Positions 26,960 through 35,417 of a stretch of 60,416 nucleotides of DNA are shown piece after piece. How positions within the stretch are numbered: the stretch's first letter is position 1; every line of letters begins with the position of its first letter. The notes under the pieces were generated by a model. That model was not told the DNA's origin, did no database searches, and saw nothing but the letters and a program-made list of their open reading frames with translations. The translations under genes were made by a program, and so were the position numbers. The DNA comes from Candidatus Sulfotelmatobacter kueseliae (GTDB lineage Bacteria > Acidobacteriota > Terriglobia > Terriglobales > Acidobacteriaceae). The stretch spans positions 1 through 60,416 of the forward strand of contig OMOD01000119.1 in assembly GCA_900290255.1 (NCBI GenBank), in the 5' to 3' direction.

Positions 26960-27604
26960 CTACTTCGCCGCCGGCGTTCCGGGCTTTGCCCCGGTGCTGG
27001 CCGCTGAAGGTTGCGTGTCGTGACTGAAGTATGTGGTCGCCGTGAACGACGCCACCACACTCTCGTTGGGTGCGTATGTGTACGTGTGCTTGGCTTTCGC
27101 GCCGCCCGGGTTCTTGGTCGTCGAAACCAGCAGGTTGCTAATATTGACGATCCGTTCCAGTTTTCCCACCCGGTCGAAGAAGTTCAGCATCGAGTAGTAC
27201 GGTCCGTCCAGGTCCATTTCGAAGGGAACTTCCGTGTAGTACTGCTGCGACTTGGTTTCCTTCGCCGTATAGCGCCGCACTTCTACGCCGGCCTTTTGGG
27301 CCTCGCCGCCCATCATGGTGATGAACTGGTCGATCTGCTTTTCATCGGGCACAATGCGGCCCTCGATTTCCAGTTGCTGTTTCAGCTCTGCCAGTTGCTG
27401 TTCGATCAGCTTCAGCTTGGGGCGGTAGGACTCGAGTTCGTTGTTCTCCCGAATCTTTTCGTCCAGGGCATGCTGCGCAGTGGCGTTCTTCTCGGTTTGG
27501 GTCTTGAACACCGTGAAGTACAGCGCCCCTGTCACCAGCGCTCCCCCGAGGATGACCGCTCCCCACTGCTTGATGCCCGACAGTTCACTAAAATTCATCG
27601 CCAT
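26960..27604 (-). CDS. pilO: Type IV pilus inner-membrane platform protein PilO
   Basis: 214 residues. A single N-terminal TM segment (about 12-32, AVILGGALVTGALYFTVF) is followed by a coiled-coil (about 38-85) and a periplasmic ferredoxin-like domain. The PilO segment PFEMDLDGPYYSMLNFFDRV, GKLERIVNISNLLV is conserved. It dimerises with PilN in the alignment complex. It lies 10 bp after pilN and 2 bp before pilP in one operon. Confidence 0.95.
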   Translation of the reverse strand: MAMNFSELSGIKQWGAVILGGALVTGALYFTVFKTQTEKNATAQHALDEKIRENNELESYRPKLKLIEQQLAELKQQLEIEGRIVPDEKQIDQFITMMGGEAQKAGVEVRRYTAKETKSQQYYTEVPFEMDLDGPYYSMLNFFDRVGKLERIVNISNLLVSTTKNPGGAKAKHTYTYAPNESVVASFTATTYFSHDTQPSAASTGAKPGTPAAK

Positions 27605-27614
27605 AGTTCCACCT

Positions 27615-28205
27615 TTACGACTTCGTTTTATCGCAGGTCAGGGTGAACTGGAATGCCTGCATGTCTTTGAAGCTATCGTCCTGCCACGTCTCCTTGATCT
27701 CCACACTCTTGAAGAACCCGGTCTTCTGCAGGTTGGCGATCAGGGTCGCGACCGCATCGGTCGACAACGCCGTGCCTTCCAGATTCACGCTCGTCCCGGT
27801 GTCGTCCATCTTGCTCAGCCATACCGCTTCGGTGTTGTTCACCGTCTCGCCCAACATGGCCAGCAGGTTCACCGGGCTGGTCTGGCTGTTGCGCAGTCCG
27901 TCAATGACGTCCACCCGGCGCTTGTAGGCGTTGGCCTGGTTCTGGCGTTCGAGGAACCGCGCCTTCACATCCGCCAGTTCGCGATTCTTCTGCTCCGCCA
28001 CCTTCATCTTCGCCGCCAGATCTTTCGACACGTGGTCCAGCCGGTACCAGTAGCCCAGGTTGAACAACCCCGCCAGCACCAGCACCACCAGAACCTTCAG
28101 CTTGGGCGATCCCATATCGCCCATTTCCATCGTGGGAAGCGACGGGCCGCTGCCTGCGCGCTTGCCCTTGCTTTTGGCTGTTTCGAGCAGATTGATTCTG
28201 ATCAT
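27615..28205 (-). CDS. pilN: Type IV pilus assembly protein PilN
   Basis: 196 residues. The cytoplasmic N-terminal INLL motif (MIRINLLETAK), which binds PilM, is followed by an approximately 15-residue Gly/Ser insert, one TM (about 36-53), a coiled coil and a periplasmic domain. The ATG overlaps the pilM stop codon (ATGA), indicating translational coupling. Confidence 0.94.
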   Translation of the reverse strand: MIRINLLETAKSKGKRAGSGPSLPTMEMGDMGSPKLKVLVVLVLAGLFNLGYWYRLDHVSKDLAAKMKVAEQKNRELADVKARFLERQNQANAYKRRVDVIDGLRNSQTSPVNLLAMLGETVNNTEAVWLSKMDDTGTSVNLEGTALSTDAVATLIANLQKTGFFKSVEIKETWQDDSFKDMQAFQFTLTCDKTKS

Positions 28206-29257
28206 AGGGATTCAAAGCTCCTCAGGGCCAAGCCCACCGCCACCGCCATCTGGCCGGGGTTTTGTTCCACCAGTTCCGCCCCCAGCCCTTCCGCCGGCGG
28301 CGTCACCCGCTGGAACGGATTCAATAGCTCCACCGGCATGGAAAACTCCTGCCGCAACGCTTCTACCAGCCCCGGCACCTTCGACGAGCCCCCCGCCAGG
28401 TAAATCTTCTCGATGTGCTCGCCGGCGGCGCTGGCGCGGAAGAAGTCAAACGTCTTCTGAATTTCCAGCACGATGATCTCGGTCACCTGCTGCAGAATCG
28501 GCTGCTTGGCGTCCTCGCTCACCGTACCCACCTTGCGCCCCAGCTTCAGCGCCTCGGCGTCATCGAAGCTCAGGTCCAGTTCCTTCTGCAGCGAGTCGGT
28601 GTACTGGTGGCCGCCCACGCTGACGTCGCGCGGGAACAGCGGAGTCGTGCCCTTCACAATATTGATGTTCATCACGCTCGCGCCCAGGTTCAGCAGCGCT
28701 ACCACCTGCCCGGGCGACGGCTGGTAGTTGTACTCGTAGCAGTTCTGCAGGGCCAGCGCGTCAATGTCCACAATAGCCGGGGTGCGTCCCGCCATCGAGA
28801 GTACGTTGGTGTAGTTCAGAATCTTGTCCTTCTTCACCGCCACCAGAAGAACATCCATCTGCGGACTGCCTACTTCGTCGGAGAGAATCTGGTAGTCCAG
28901 GCTCACGTCGGCCAGATCGAAGGGGATGTGTTGCGCCGCTTCTTTCTCGATGGTCTCGGCCAGTTCCTGGTCGCTCATGGAGGGCAGCGAGATCTTTTTC
29001 ACGATCACCGAGTGCCCGCTCACCGCCGTGGCTACCGCCTTGGTCTTGATCTGGTTGTCGAGGAACAGCTTGGAAATCGCGCTCGAAACTGTGCCCGAGT
29101 CCACGATCATCGAATCCACCACGATGTCGGAAGACAGCGGTTCCAGCCCCAGGTGCGCCACTTCAATCTGCCCGCCTTTTTTTCTCAGCTCCACCGCCTT
29201 GATGCTCGAGGAGCCTACATCGAGGCCTACTATGGACTTTGATCCCATTCCAAACAT
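28202..29257 (-). CDS. pilM: Type IV pilus assembly actin-like ATPase PilM
   Basis: 351 residues. It shows the actin/FtsA fold: VGLDVGSSSIKAVELR (phosphate 1), LNLGASVMNINIV (phosphate 2) and YLAGGSSKVPGLVEAL (adenosine loop). The protein is cytoplasmic and binds the PilN tail. It starts the pilMNOPQ run; an AAGGTGG box precedes ATG 29257. No pilB, pilT or pilA is seen in the window. Confidence 0.96.
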   Translation of the reverse strand: MFGMGSKSIVGLDVGSSSIKAVELRKKGGQIEVAHLGLEPLSSDIVVDSMIVDSGTVSSAISKLFLDNQIKTKAVATAVSGHSVIVKKISLPSMSDQELAETIEKEAAQHIPFDLADVSLDYQILSDEVGSPQMDVLLVAVKKDKILNYTNVLSMAGRTPAIVDIDALALQNCYEYNYQPSPGQVVALLNLGASVMNINIVKGTTPLFPRDVSVGGHQYTDSLQKELDLSFDDAEALKLGRKVGTVSEDAKQPILQQVTEIIVLEIQKTFDFFRASAAGEHIEKIYLAGGSSKVPGLVEALRQEFSMPVELLNPFQRVTPPAEGLGAELVEQNPGQMAVAVGLALRSFESL

Positions 29258-29306
29258 GTGCCCACCTTTTTGTGTGGCGCGGGCATTGCTGCCCGCGACG
29301 TTTTTC

Positions 29307-29543
29307 CTAAACTTGCCCGGCTGCTTTCCCCGCTGCCTTGGGTTTGCGCTTGGCCGACGGTTCCATCTGACTCGACTTCTCTTCCATCCACTGGTCCAGC
29401 TTCGATTTCTTGAAGCGCCAGCGATTGCCCAGCTTGAACGCGGGAATCCTTTGTTCGCCCACGTACTTGTAAAGCGTGTCCGGACTCACGCCCAGATATT
29501 GCGACGCCTGGCGAATATTCATTACTTCTCGCGAGTCGGCCAT
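29307..29543 (-). CDS. Excisionase/MerR-type helix-turn-helix DNA-binding protein
   Basis: 78 residues from ATG 29543 with AAAGGA in front. MNIRQASQYLGVSPDTLYKYV and RIPAFKLGNRWRFKKSKLDQWM form the winged helix-turn-helix of the excisionase/BldC-type HTH_17 family, followed by a basic Lys/Ala tail. It is 49 bp upstream of pilM on the same strand, so it may be the first gene of the pilus transcript and could be its regulator. No recombinase is nearby, so a true excisionase role is unlikely. Confidence 0.9.
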   Translation of the reverse strand: MADSREVMNIRQASQYLGVSPDTLYKYVGEQRIPAFKLGNRWRFKKSKLDQWMEEKSSQMEPSAKRKPKAAGKAAGQV

Positions 29544-29982
29544 AGTTCCTTTGCCATTCCCCAGATCCTTCGCCCGCTCCGGATTCTCCGGCACGCACGG
29601 CTTGCTAATGGGAGACTGCCTCGCCCTCTAATATCGGCTCCGAGGGCTTTCGGTGTCCTGAGCATATATCAGCCCGGAAAAGCCCCGGCTCGAAGTGAAT
29701 CTCCCGGTTTCTTGGGGTTTTTTGCCTGTTTTCTGGAATCGAAGAAAACGGCCTTTAGGGTCGGCAACTATATATTGTGGTCTGGCAAATCTTGAACACA
29801 ATCAGATGTAGTGCCTGTGCAGCCGACGACTGGTCACCCGCAGAACGGTAACTGAAGTACTAGAGACGGTACGGAGGTACTATGTCGGCGGGTCAAGCCC
29901 CTGGACAACGAGCACTCACTGGCTGGAGCCAGCAGCTTCTGTCGGGCAAGCCGTGGCTTTCGCGGCTGGGCCGCTTGCAGAC
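29544..29982. other. Intergenic region upstream of the pilus operon
   Basis: About 440 bp between the helix-turn-helix gene start and the CsgG-like gene end. It contains AT-rich patches (TATATA at about 29769 and ATATAT near 29665) that could be -10 elements for the pilus operon on the minus strand; no matching -35 was identified with confidence. A short plus-strand open frame with a strong Shine-Dalgarno box begins at 29882 and is listed separately. Confidence 0.4.
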
Positions 29983-30034
29983 TTACTGGCTCTTGGCCGT
30001 GTCTCCCACTTTGGCCGGCGCGCTGCCCGTATAG
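29882..30034 (+). CDS. Possible 50-residue small protein (unverified)
   Basis: An ATG preceded by ACGGAGGTACT (GGAGG at ideal spacing) opens a 50-codon frame beginning MSAGQAPGQRALTGW. It is rich in Trp, Leu and Gly and ends in TAG. The last 50 bases overlap the 3' end of the CsgG-like gene on the other strand. The ribosome binding site is the only strong argument; codon use is not decisive and no homologue is recognised. Confidence 0.25.
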   Translation: MSAGQAPGQRALTGWSQQLLSGKPWLSRLGRLQTYWLLAVSPTLAGALPV

Positions 30035-30969
30035 TTCGCCGTTGCCGAGTCTGCATCCACTTCGGTGATCGTCGCCGTTCCCATCTGGTTGGTGATGGTC
30101 TTGATGACCTTGCCCGTCGCTGGATCTTTCACCGTCCGCACCGGACGGCTGATCGCGACCGCGTCGCCCACTTGCACTCCGGAATTGCGGCCAATGTTGA
30201 GAATGAGACTATTACCGCTGACGTCGGCCACCAGTCCGGAAAACTCTGCCTTGCGCGTGGGCAGGGCCTCGGCTTTCTCGTCCAGTTGGGTCGCCATTTG
30301 CGTCACCGCCTGGTGAACGGCTTCTCCCAGAATCGTATCGCCAAAGTTCTTGCTGGTCATGTCATAACCGCCGCCGGCCGCGTTCCCGCCTCCTCCGCCG
30401 GCGCCCACCAGCGAGGTTCCCTTGCGCGTCGACTCTCCCGTCCCGGTGACCGCGGCTAGAATCTCTCCCGTCGTCGTATCCACCATGCGCGCCGTAATCC
30501 CCACCACCGCCTTGGCCTCGCGCTTCTGCACACCACCGACCCCAAACTTCTGCGTGAGGCCGCCGACCGCGCCCCCACCGTATGTCTTGTTCTGATCATC
30601 CCGTCCAAACTGCGTGATGCTGCCCATGATGACCGCGTCCACGCCCAGGATCTTGCCGATCTTGGCGGCGGTCGATGAATCCACCCGGTCGCTGTTGGCG
30701 AAGTTCTGCTCGTTCAGAATCTTGTCGATGGCATTGCGCTCGATCAGGGAATACTTGGCATCGGTCACCAACTGCTGCACCAACAGGTCAGAGATGCCCT
30801 TGCCCACGTCAACATTGGTTCCAAAAATTGCCGACGCCGACGACTGCACCGTGGCGTAATCGAAATTCAGCACAGCCACACGTTTCTTGTGCTGGGCCAG
30901 GCCAGCCGGAATAGCGAGCGAGAACAGCACTCCTGTGAGGAGAAGTCGCAACCAGAGTTGTTTACGCAT
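29983..30969 (-). CDS. CsgG-family exported protein
   Basis: 328 residues with a signal peptide (LLLTGVLFSLAIPAGLAQ). The region RVAVLNFDYATVQ, GKGISDLLVQQLV, YSLIERNAIDKILNEQNF, KILGVDAVIMGSIT is the CsgG/curli-secretion fold shared with LpoB-type periplasmic proteins. The C-terminal part (about 230-328) looks like a beta-rich domain (VADVSGNSLILNIGRNSGVQ, VGDAVAISR) as found in many Acidobacteria CsgG-like proteins. No lipobox cysteine is present. It may form an outer-membrane pore or a periplasmic adaptor. MRKQ at 30969 is used; MEPG at 30981 is also possible. No other curli genes are nearby. Confidence 0.85.
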   Translation of the reverse strand: MRKQLWLRLLLTGVLFSLAIPAGLAQHKKRVAVLNFDYATVQSSASAIFGTNVDVGKGISDLLVQQLVTDAKYSLIERNAIDKILNEQNFANSDRVDSSTAAKIGKILGVDAVIMGSITQFGRDDQNKTYGGGAVGGLTQKFGVGGVQKREAKAVVGITARMVDTTTGEILAAVTGTGESTRKGTSLVGAGGGGGNAAGGGYDMTSKNFGDTILGEAVHQAVTQMATQLDEKAEALPTRKAEFSGLVADVSGNSLILNIGRNSGVQVGDAVAISRPVRTVKDPATGKVIKTITNQMGTATITEVDADSATANYTGSAPAKVGDTAKSQ

Positions 30970-31160
30970 GCCAGGCTCCATCCGCGAACGGTGAAGGATT
31001 TTTTCTCGAACTCTAGAGGTAGGTGCCGCGCCGAAAGACTATCGCTCGCCCGCAGCCAGGTCAAGCGTTTTCCGGGCCGGACGGGGTCTAACTCAGAAGA
31101 GCGCAAGCGAGCACAGCAAGTCTGCCTTGCGACCGGGTAATGTCCTAATTTAGTTTTCTT

Positions 31161-31282
31161 GCCACGGAGTCACAGAGACACAGAGACACAGAGAAACCCA
31201 AACTGCTTGGCAAAGTCCTCCGCTTCTGGCTTTTACAGGTTTTCGAGGTCTTCTCTGTGACTCCGCGCCTCCGTGGTGAAGA
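31161..31282. repeat. Inverted word-repeat locus H (CACAGAGACACAGAG)
   Basis: Left arm 31161-31196 reads GCCACGGAGTCACAGAGACA, then CAGAGACACAGAGAAA. Right arm 31248-31282 reads TCTTCTCTGTGACTCCGCGC, then CTCCGTGGTGAAG. The arms are inverted and separated by about 50 bp. The locus lies in the divergent 398-bp gap between the CsgG-like and DoxX genes; the DoxX reading frame runs upstream into it. Confidence 0.8.
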
Positions 31283-31367
31283 AAGGCGAATTAGGACGCT
31301 ACCTGCGACCGCACCCCCTTTCGGTGTTTCCCTGCCTTGCGGTACCCTATTGGACACGGAGGAATCC

Positions 31368-31790
31368 TTGCGCTACCTCGACCGGTTTCAACCGCTCGCT
31401 CTGCTCCTCATGCGTCTGGCCCTGGGCGCGATCATGGTCGCCCACGGCTATCAGAAGGTTCTCAACTTGAACCAGACCGCCAACTTTATGGCGGGCTTAG
31501 GCATACCGCACTGGCTGGCTTACGTCGCCTCCTTTACCGAGTTCCTCGGCGGCCTCCTCATCTTGGCAGGATTCTTTACGCGCCCCGCGGCCTTCGCCAT
31601 CTGCATCGACCTCTCGGTTGCTATCTGGAAAGCGCACTGGCACAACGGACTTCGAGGTTCTCCTGCCGGACCGGGTTACGAGTTTCCGCTTGCGGCCGCT
31701 GCCCTAGCCTTTGCTCTTATCTTTTTCGGTGCGGGCCCTATCTCCCTCGATCACATCCTGCGCGGCGGTGGTGGCTCCAAGCGCCCGTGA
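31368..31790 (+). CDS. DoxX-family membrane protein
   Basis: 140 residues from TTG 31368, seven bases after an ACGGAGGA box; an internal ATG lies at 31410. Four hydrophobic helices and the DoxX signatures LALLLMRLALGAIMVAHGYQKV, FTEFLGGLLILAGFFTRPAA are present. DoxX/DoxD relatives include quinol- and thiosulfate-linked membrane proteins; members of this small type mostly have no defined reaction. The open frame to 31257 upstream translates repeat sequence. Confidence 0.88.
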   Translation: MRYLDRFQPLALLLMRLALGAIMVAHGYQKVLNLNQTANFMAGLGIPHWLAYVASFTEFLGGLLILAGFFTRPAAFAICIDLSVAIWKAHWHNGLRGSPAGPGYEFPLAAAALAFALIFFGAGPISLDHILRGGGGSKRP

Positions 31791-32001
31791 ATGGCCCGCC
31801 ACCCGGAGCCTGCAAGAACGTGGCGAAAAGTGTTCCCTGAGGGCAACTTATCGCGTGGCCACGGGTTGTGGTGAGTCAGTAGATAGTTTCGTCCAGGTTT
31901 AGGAACTGACGCATGCGGTGCTTTGCATGAAGAACAGCAGCGCGACCCTCTTGCTGCTGAGAGGCAGTGTTGTCTCCTGGAGATCCTCGAGGCCAGGCAG
32001 T

Positions 32002-32030
32002 TTGAATCTGCGCCTTGCGCGAATTATCAT
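32002..32030 (+). promoter_or_regulatory. Probable sigma-70 promoter for the outer-membrane protein gene
   Basis: TTGAAT at 32002-32007 and TATCAT at 32025-32030 with exactly 17 bp between them. It lies 84 bp upstream of the TTG start of the barrel protein. No other feature was seen in the 31791-32113 gap. Confidence 0.55.
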
Positions 32031-32113
32031 AAGTTCTTCGCCCATGCGCCTGCATCCAACATCCGGGCGGAGGCATCTTAACTGCGAGAAACGAAACGTA
32101 CAGGAGGTTCCAC

Positions 32114-32719
32114 TTGAGAAAGTTTGCCGGTTTCGCGACCCTCTTTGCAATTGCGCTTTTGGCTAGCCTGGCTTCCGCCCAGCAGGGGGACGTTGCCCTC
32201 GGGTTCGGCACGGTCATGGCGCCTGGATCCGCTGCCTGCAACCTCGTAACTGGCTGCCCCGAAAAAGGAGGCCTCTACCCCGCCGTGAGCGCCGATGTGA
32301 TTTTTCATCGCCGCATCGGCTTTGGTTACGAGGTTACGTGGCGGGGCGGCGTAGGTGCTTACGGCGGATCGGGCGGTCAGCCGTACCGCCCTATCATTAA
32401 CGATTTCAACGCGGTATATCAGCCGCGCCTGGGCAAGAAGGTTGGCGCTGACCTCCTCGGGGGCATCGGCTTTCAAGACACTCGCTATTACCAGTACCAA
32501 AACACCGCCAACTGCGTCTATTTCGGCGCCTGTTTCAGCAGTTCACACCACTTCCTGGTAGACGTCGGCGGCGGGCTTCGCTACTACTTCTGGCACCACG
32601 TCTTTGTGCGCCCCGAAGCGCACTACTACTGGATCCGCAACAATACTGTTGACTTCAACAGCAATAATATTCTCCGCGTAGGTGCCTCGATCGGATACAC
32701 GATCGGTGGCCCAGAATAA
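32114..32719 (+). CDS. Outer-membrane beta-barrel protein, paralog 1
   Basis: 201 residues starting at TTG 32114, which follows AGGAGG at ideal spacing. Signal peptide (FAIALLASLASA), then a porin-type barrel with alternating hydrophobic strands. The signatures NDFNAVYQPRLGKKVGADLL, GGGLRYYFWHHVFVRPEAHYY and GASIGYTI are shared with the next gene. The final aromatic-rich strand fits BamA recognition. It has four cysteines in loops. The function is unknown; OmpW-like or surface-adhesion roles are possible. Confidence 0.85.
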   Translation: MRKFAGFATLFAIALLASLASAQQGDVALGFGTVMAPGSAACNLVTGCPEKGGLYPAVSADVIFHRRIGFGYEVTWRGGVGAYGGSGGQPYRPIINDFNAVYQPRLGKKVGADLLGGIGFQDTRYYQYQNTANCVYFGACFSSSHHFLVDVGGGLRYYFWHHVFVRPEAHYYWIRNNTVDFNSNNILRVGASIGYTIGGPE

Positions 32720-32878
32720 CCATCGGCTCGGCGGGCAGGAGCGGGACCACCGTATCAAATGGTCGCGGCGGATGCGCTAACATAGATCCATTCGGGCGGC
32801 CCGTTCGCCTGTAACTCGCCTGTCCGCCGTAGACCGGGCCGCGTGCTCAAAGAACAATCAGGTTTCGAAGGAGGTGTA

Positions 32879-33472
32879 TTGAGAAAGCTCGGATTGCTCG
32901 TCTTGGGATGTGCGGCCGTAGCACTGGCCAGCTTCGCCCGTGCCCAGGAAATTGACATTATGGCCGGCGGCGGCACGCTGTTCTCTTCCAAGTCCACCAG
33001 TTCCTCTCAGGCGTACATACCCCCGCCGGAAAAAGGAGGAACTTACCCCAGCGTCGGCGCCGAGGCCATTTTCAAGAATCATTTTGGCCTGAACGCCGAA
33101 GTGGCATTCCGCTACCACGAGGCCTTCTACAACGGCTATCAGCACTTCCGCCCCGTCTTGTCCGATGTCAATGGCGTGTTCGCACCGCGCATTGGCCCCA
33201 AGACCAGCATCGATTTTATGACCGGTTTCGGAGTGCAGAATCTGTCTTTCTACAACCAATTCGCCACCTGCAGCGGAGTATGCCCCACCTTCATCAGCAC
33301 CCATCATTTCCTGCTGCACGCCGGGGCAGGCGTGCGTTACTACTTCTGGCGACACTTCTTCGTCCGCCCCGAGGCGCATTATTACTATATCGTTGGCAAT
33401 ACCGATCAGTTCCACTCCGGCAACATTTTGCGACTCGGGGCCTCGATCGGATACAGCTTCGGCCGCAAGTAG
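32879..33472 (+). CDS. Outer-membrane beta-barrel protein, paralog 2
   Basis: 197 residues from TTG 32879 behind AAGGAGGT. The N-terminus LRKLGLLVLGCAAVALASFARA is a signal peptide. The body matches paralog 1 (DVNGVFAPRIGPKTSIDFMT, AGVRYYFWRHFFVRPEAHYY, GASIGYSFG), indicating a tandem duplication. Both genes start with the same TTG-AGA-AAG codons. No separate promoter was recognised, so the two may share one transcript. Confidence 0.85.
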   Translation: MRKLGLLVLGCAAVALASFARAQEIDIMAGGGTLFSSKSTSSSQAYIPPPEKGGTYPSVGAEAIFKNHFGLNAEVAFRYHEAFYNGYQHFRPVLSDVNGVFAPRIGPKTSIDFMTGFGVQNLSFYNQFATCSGVCPTFISTHHFLLHAGAGVRYYFWRHFFVRPEAHYYYIVGNTDQFHSGNILRLGASIGYSFGRK

Positions 33473-33504
33473 CTTCTCGCGCTGATCGGGAAAGTTACCC
33501 TGAA

Positions 33505-33537
33505 AGAAAAAAGGCAGCGTCACTTTGACGCTGCCTT
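33505..33537 (-). terminator. Rho-independent terminator downstream of the DedA gene
   Basis: A perfect 12-bp stem AAGGCAGCGTCA / TGACGCTGCCTT with a 3-nt loop spans 33511-33537. On the complement it is followed by TTTTTTCTTT. It lies about 100 bp beyond the dedA stop codon and between convergent genes, and probably also stops read-through from the barrel genes. Confidence 0.85.
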
Positions 33538-33636
33538 CCGTTCTCTCTGTATCCCTCTGGCTACGGCTCCTGTTCACAGATCTCGGCTTTATGGATCGCT
33601 CCATTGAGGTGGTCGAGGGGTTTTTGGCGGTGCCAG

Positions 33637-34239
33637 TCAGTTCTCCCGCCGGCTTCGCCACCACAAAAACGCCGCCACCACCAGCACTACGATCGCGACC
33701 CCGAGGTCAAGCCGCTTTACTCCGCGCTGCAACCTTTCCCAGTGCTCGCCGAACAGATAGCCCACCCCGGAAATCGCCGTCACCCACACGATCGCACCCA
33801 GGAAGTTGAAGGCCAGGAATTTCCGCCAGGGCATGCGCAACACGCCGGCCAACGGCCCCGCGATGATCCGCATGCCGAAAATGAAGCGCGCAAAAAACAC
33901 CGTCACCGCGCCAAACCGCTCGAACAGGCCTTCACCCCGCTCCAGAGTCCTCCGTTGAATGCGAAACACAGACTGGTAGCGATTCATGAGCGGCCGTCCG
34001 CCGTAGTAGCCGAGGGCAAAGCCCAGATTGTCCCCCAGCGTAGCGGCGATCGTTCCCACCGCAATGATCCAGCCCAGTTGCAGTTCGTGCTCGGCATAGG
34101 CCAGAAAGCTCGCCAACAGAAGAACTGTCTCCCCCGGCACCGGCGCGCCGGCGTTCTCCACCAGGAGGGCCACGGCCACAGCCCAGTAGCCGTAGTGCAC
34201 TAGCGCGGTCCGTAATATGTCGAGGATGGAGTGGCTCAT
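33637..34239 (-). CDS. DedA-family membrane protein
   Basis: 200 residues, the typical length. Signatures are ENAGAPVPGETVLLLASFLA (E..G...PGE), GDNLGFALGYYGGR, and RFGAVTVFFARFIFGMRIIAGPLAG (FxRxxxGxR..G). DedA proteins are proposed to flip or scramble undecaprenyl phosphate or related lipids and support membrane potential. There are about 5-6 membrane helices. A copy of the GGGGACAGCC palindrome lies just upstream. Confidence 0.93.
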   Translation of the reverse strand: MSHSILDILRTALVHYGYWAVAVALLVENAGAPVPGETVLLLASFLAYAEHELQLGWIIAVGTIAATLGDNLGFALGYYGGRPLMNRYQSVFRIQRRTLERGEGLFERFGAVTVFFARFIFGMRIIAGPLAGVLRMPWRKFLAFNFLGAIVWVTAISGVGYLFGEHWERLQRGVKRLDLGVAIVVLVVAAFLWWRSRREN

Positions 34240-34247
34240 GTTGCTCG

Positions 34248-34291
34248 TGTGGGGACAGCCGCCTCGGCCTGACCAGCCGGCGGCAGCCGGC
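34248..34291. repeat. GC-rich palindrome (GGGGACAGCC family), copy 2
   Basis: TGTGGGGACAGCCGCCTCGGCC followed by AGCCGGCGGCAGCCGGC, upstream of dedA. The first 16 bases match the copies at 42122 and 44412 and the complement of 11700-11757; the second half diverges. Confidence 0.6.
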
Positions 34292-34321
34292 AGTTTAGCC
34301 GAAGTACAGCATACAGAAACT

Positions 34322-35254
34322 TCAGACCAAACCTGTCCGGCTCGTCAGGAACTCAATCAGCGCCCGGTTGAACTCTTCCTGACACTCTTCATACGGAAGG
34401 TGCCCAACCCCGGGGAAAACGACCGTCTGCACCTTCGCAAAGTGCCGCGCCAGCGGCTCCATGGACGAAGCGTACACTGCCGGGTCTTTGCTTCCCCACA
34501 TCAGCAGCGTGGGAATTTGCGCCAGCTTCGGCAGCAATGCCTCCAATTCCCGCAAATCAGCAGTCCAGGTCCTGACGATCGAGAGCGCGTGCTCAAACAA
34601 TCCAGGTCTGGCCAGAGGCGCCTTGTAACCCTCCAGGCTTCCCGGAGGAATCTTGCTGCGGTCCCCGAACATGCGCCCGTGCCAGTAAGGATAAAGCGCT
34701 GGCACGCGCTTGAGCACCACGCGGACCACTGCGGCTCCGGCACGAGTCCCGGCCAACGGCGCCAGCCAGCGCCCGTGCGGCGAGTACGGATTGACCGGGC
34801 AAACCAGCACCAGCCGCCGCACACGCAATTTGCCGCCGTCCACGCACTCGGCAGCCGCCGCCATCGCTACCGGCCCTCCCCGCGACGTTCCAAGCAAGTC
34901 AAACGACTCGAGGCCGAGATTCCGGGCAAACCGCAGCACGCGCAGCGCGGTCCCGCGCATGGAGTGATCGATCCCCTTCGGACGGTCGGAAAATCCCGCG
35001 CCCAGCATGTCCGGCGCATAAACCGTGCGGTAGGGAGCCAGCGCCGGCATGGCATAGCGCCACGAGTAGGAATACCCCAGCAGCCCGTGCAGCAAGATCA
35101 ACGCCGGCCCCGACCCCGTGCGCAGATATCGCATCCGCGCGCCGTCGATGTCCATCCAGCATTCTTCCACTCCCTGGCCAACCGCGTTCGCCACGCCCGC
35201 CCCGATTCCCTGCGCTTCGTTCATCTCAGCCTGATTCATCTTGACTTCAGTCAT
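34322..35254 (-). CDS. Alpha/beta-fold hydrolase
   Basis: 310 residues, no signal peptide. It has the oxyanion loop LILLHGLLG, the nucleophile elbow GTSRGG (Ser), an acid in MWGSKDP and the catalytic His in FPGVGHLPYEE. A small lid region lies between. It is probably an esterase, lipase or C-C hydrolase, with unknown substrate. The frame begins at ATG 35254; the ATGs at residues 6 and 11 are alternatives. The neighbour on the same strand upstream is an aminotransferase, with a 324-bp repeat-rich gap. Confidence 0.88.
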   Translation of the reverse strand: MTEVKMNQAEMNEAQGIGAGVANAVGQGVEECWMDIDGARMRYLRTGSGPALILLHGLLGYSYSWRYAMPALAPYRTVYAPDMLGAGFSDRPKGIDHSMRGTALRVLRFARNLGLESFDLLGTSRGGPVAMAAAAECVDGGKLRVRRLVLVCPVNPYSPHGRWLAPLAGTRAGAAVVRVVLKRVPALYPYWHGRMFGDRSKIPPGSLEGYKAPLARPGLFEHALSIVRTWTADLRELEALLPKLAQIPTLLMWGSKDPAVYASSMEPLARHFAKVQTVVFPGVGHLPYEECQEEFNRALIEFLTSRTGLV

Positions 35255-35364
35255 CCGGTCATCCGGACTTCATTCCGGCGAAGAAAATCTTCCCGCCCAG
35301 GGACAACTTTTTTCTCTCGGCAGGATTCTATCTAAGTGAAACAACGCCTCTGTCACTTCACTTT

Positions 35365-35390
35365 GGGGAGCTTCGGCTCCCCGCTTTTTT
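35365..35390 (+). terminator. Plus-strand intrinsic terminator without an obvious upstream gene
   Basis: GGGGAGC, loop TTC, GGCTCCCC, then GCTTTTTT. It is preceded by AAGTGAA...TCACTT (35334-35358), which could form a second stem. All protein genes around it run on the minus strand, so the terminator would serve either antisense transcription or a short RNA beginning near 35330. See findings. Confidence 0.6.
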
Positions 35391-35417
35391 GGAATCAGTG
35401 GTCAGTAGCCAGCGATC

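Noticed and set aside
29760..29800. Sigma-54 promoter (TGGCA...TTGAA) near the pilus operon
   Set aside because: The GG/GC dinucleotides are not at the required 10-bp spacing; the second box lacks GC.
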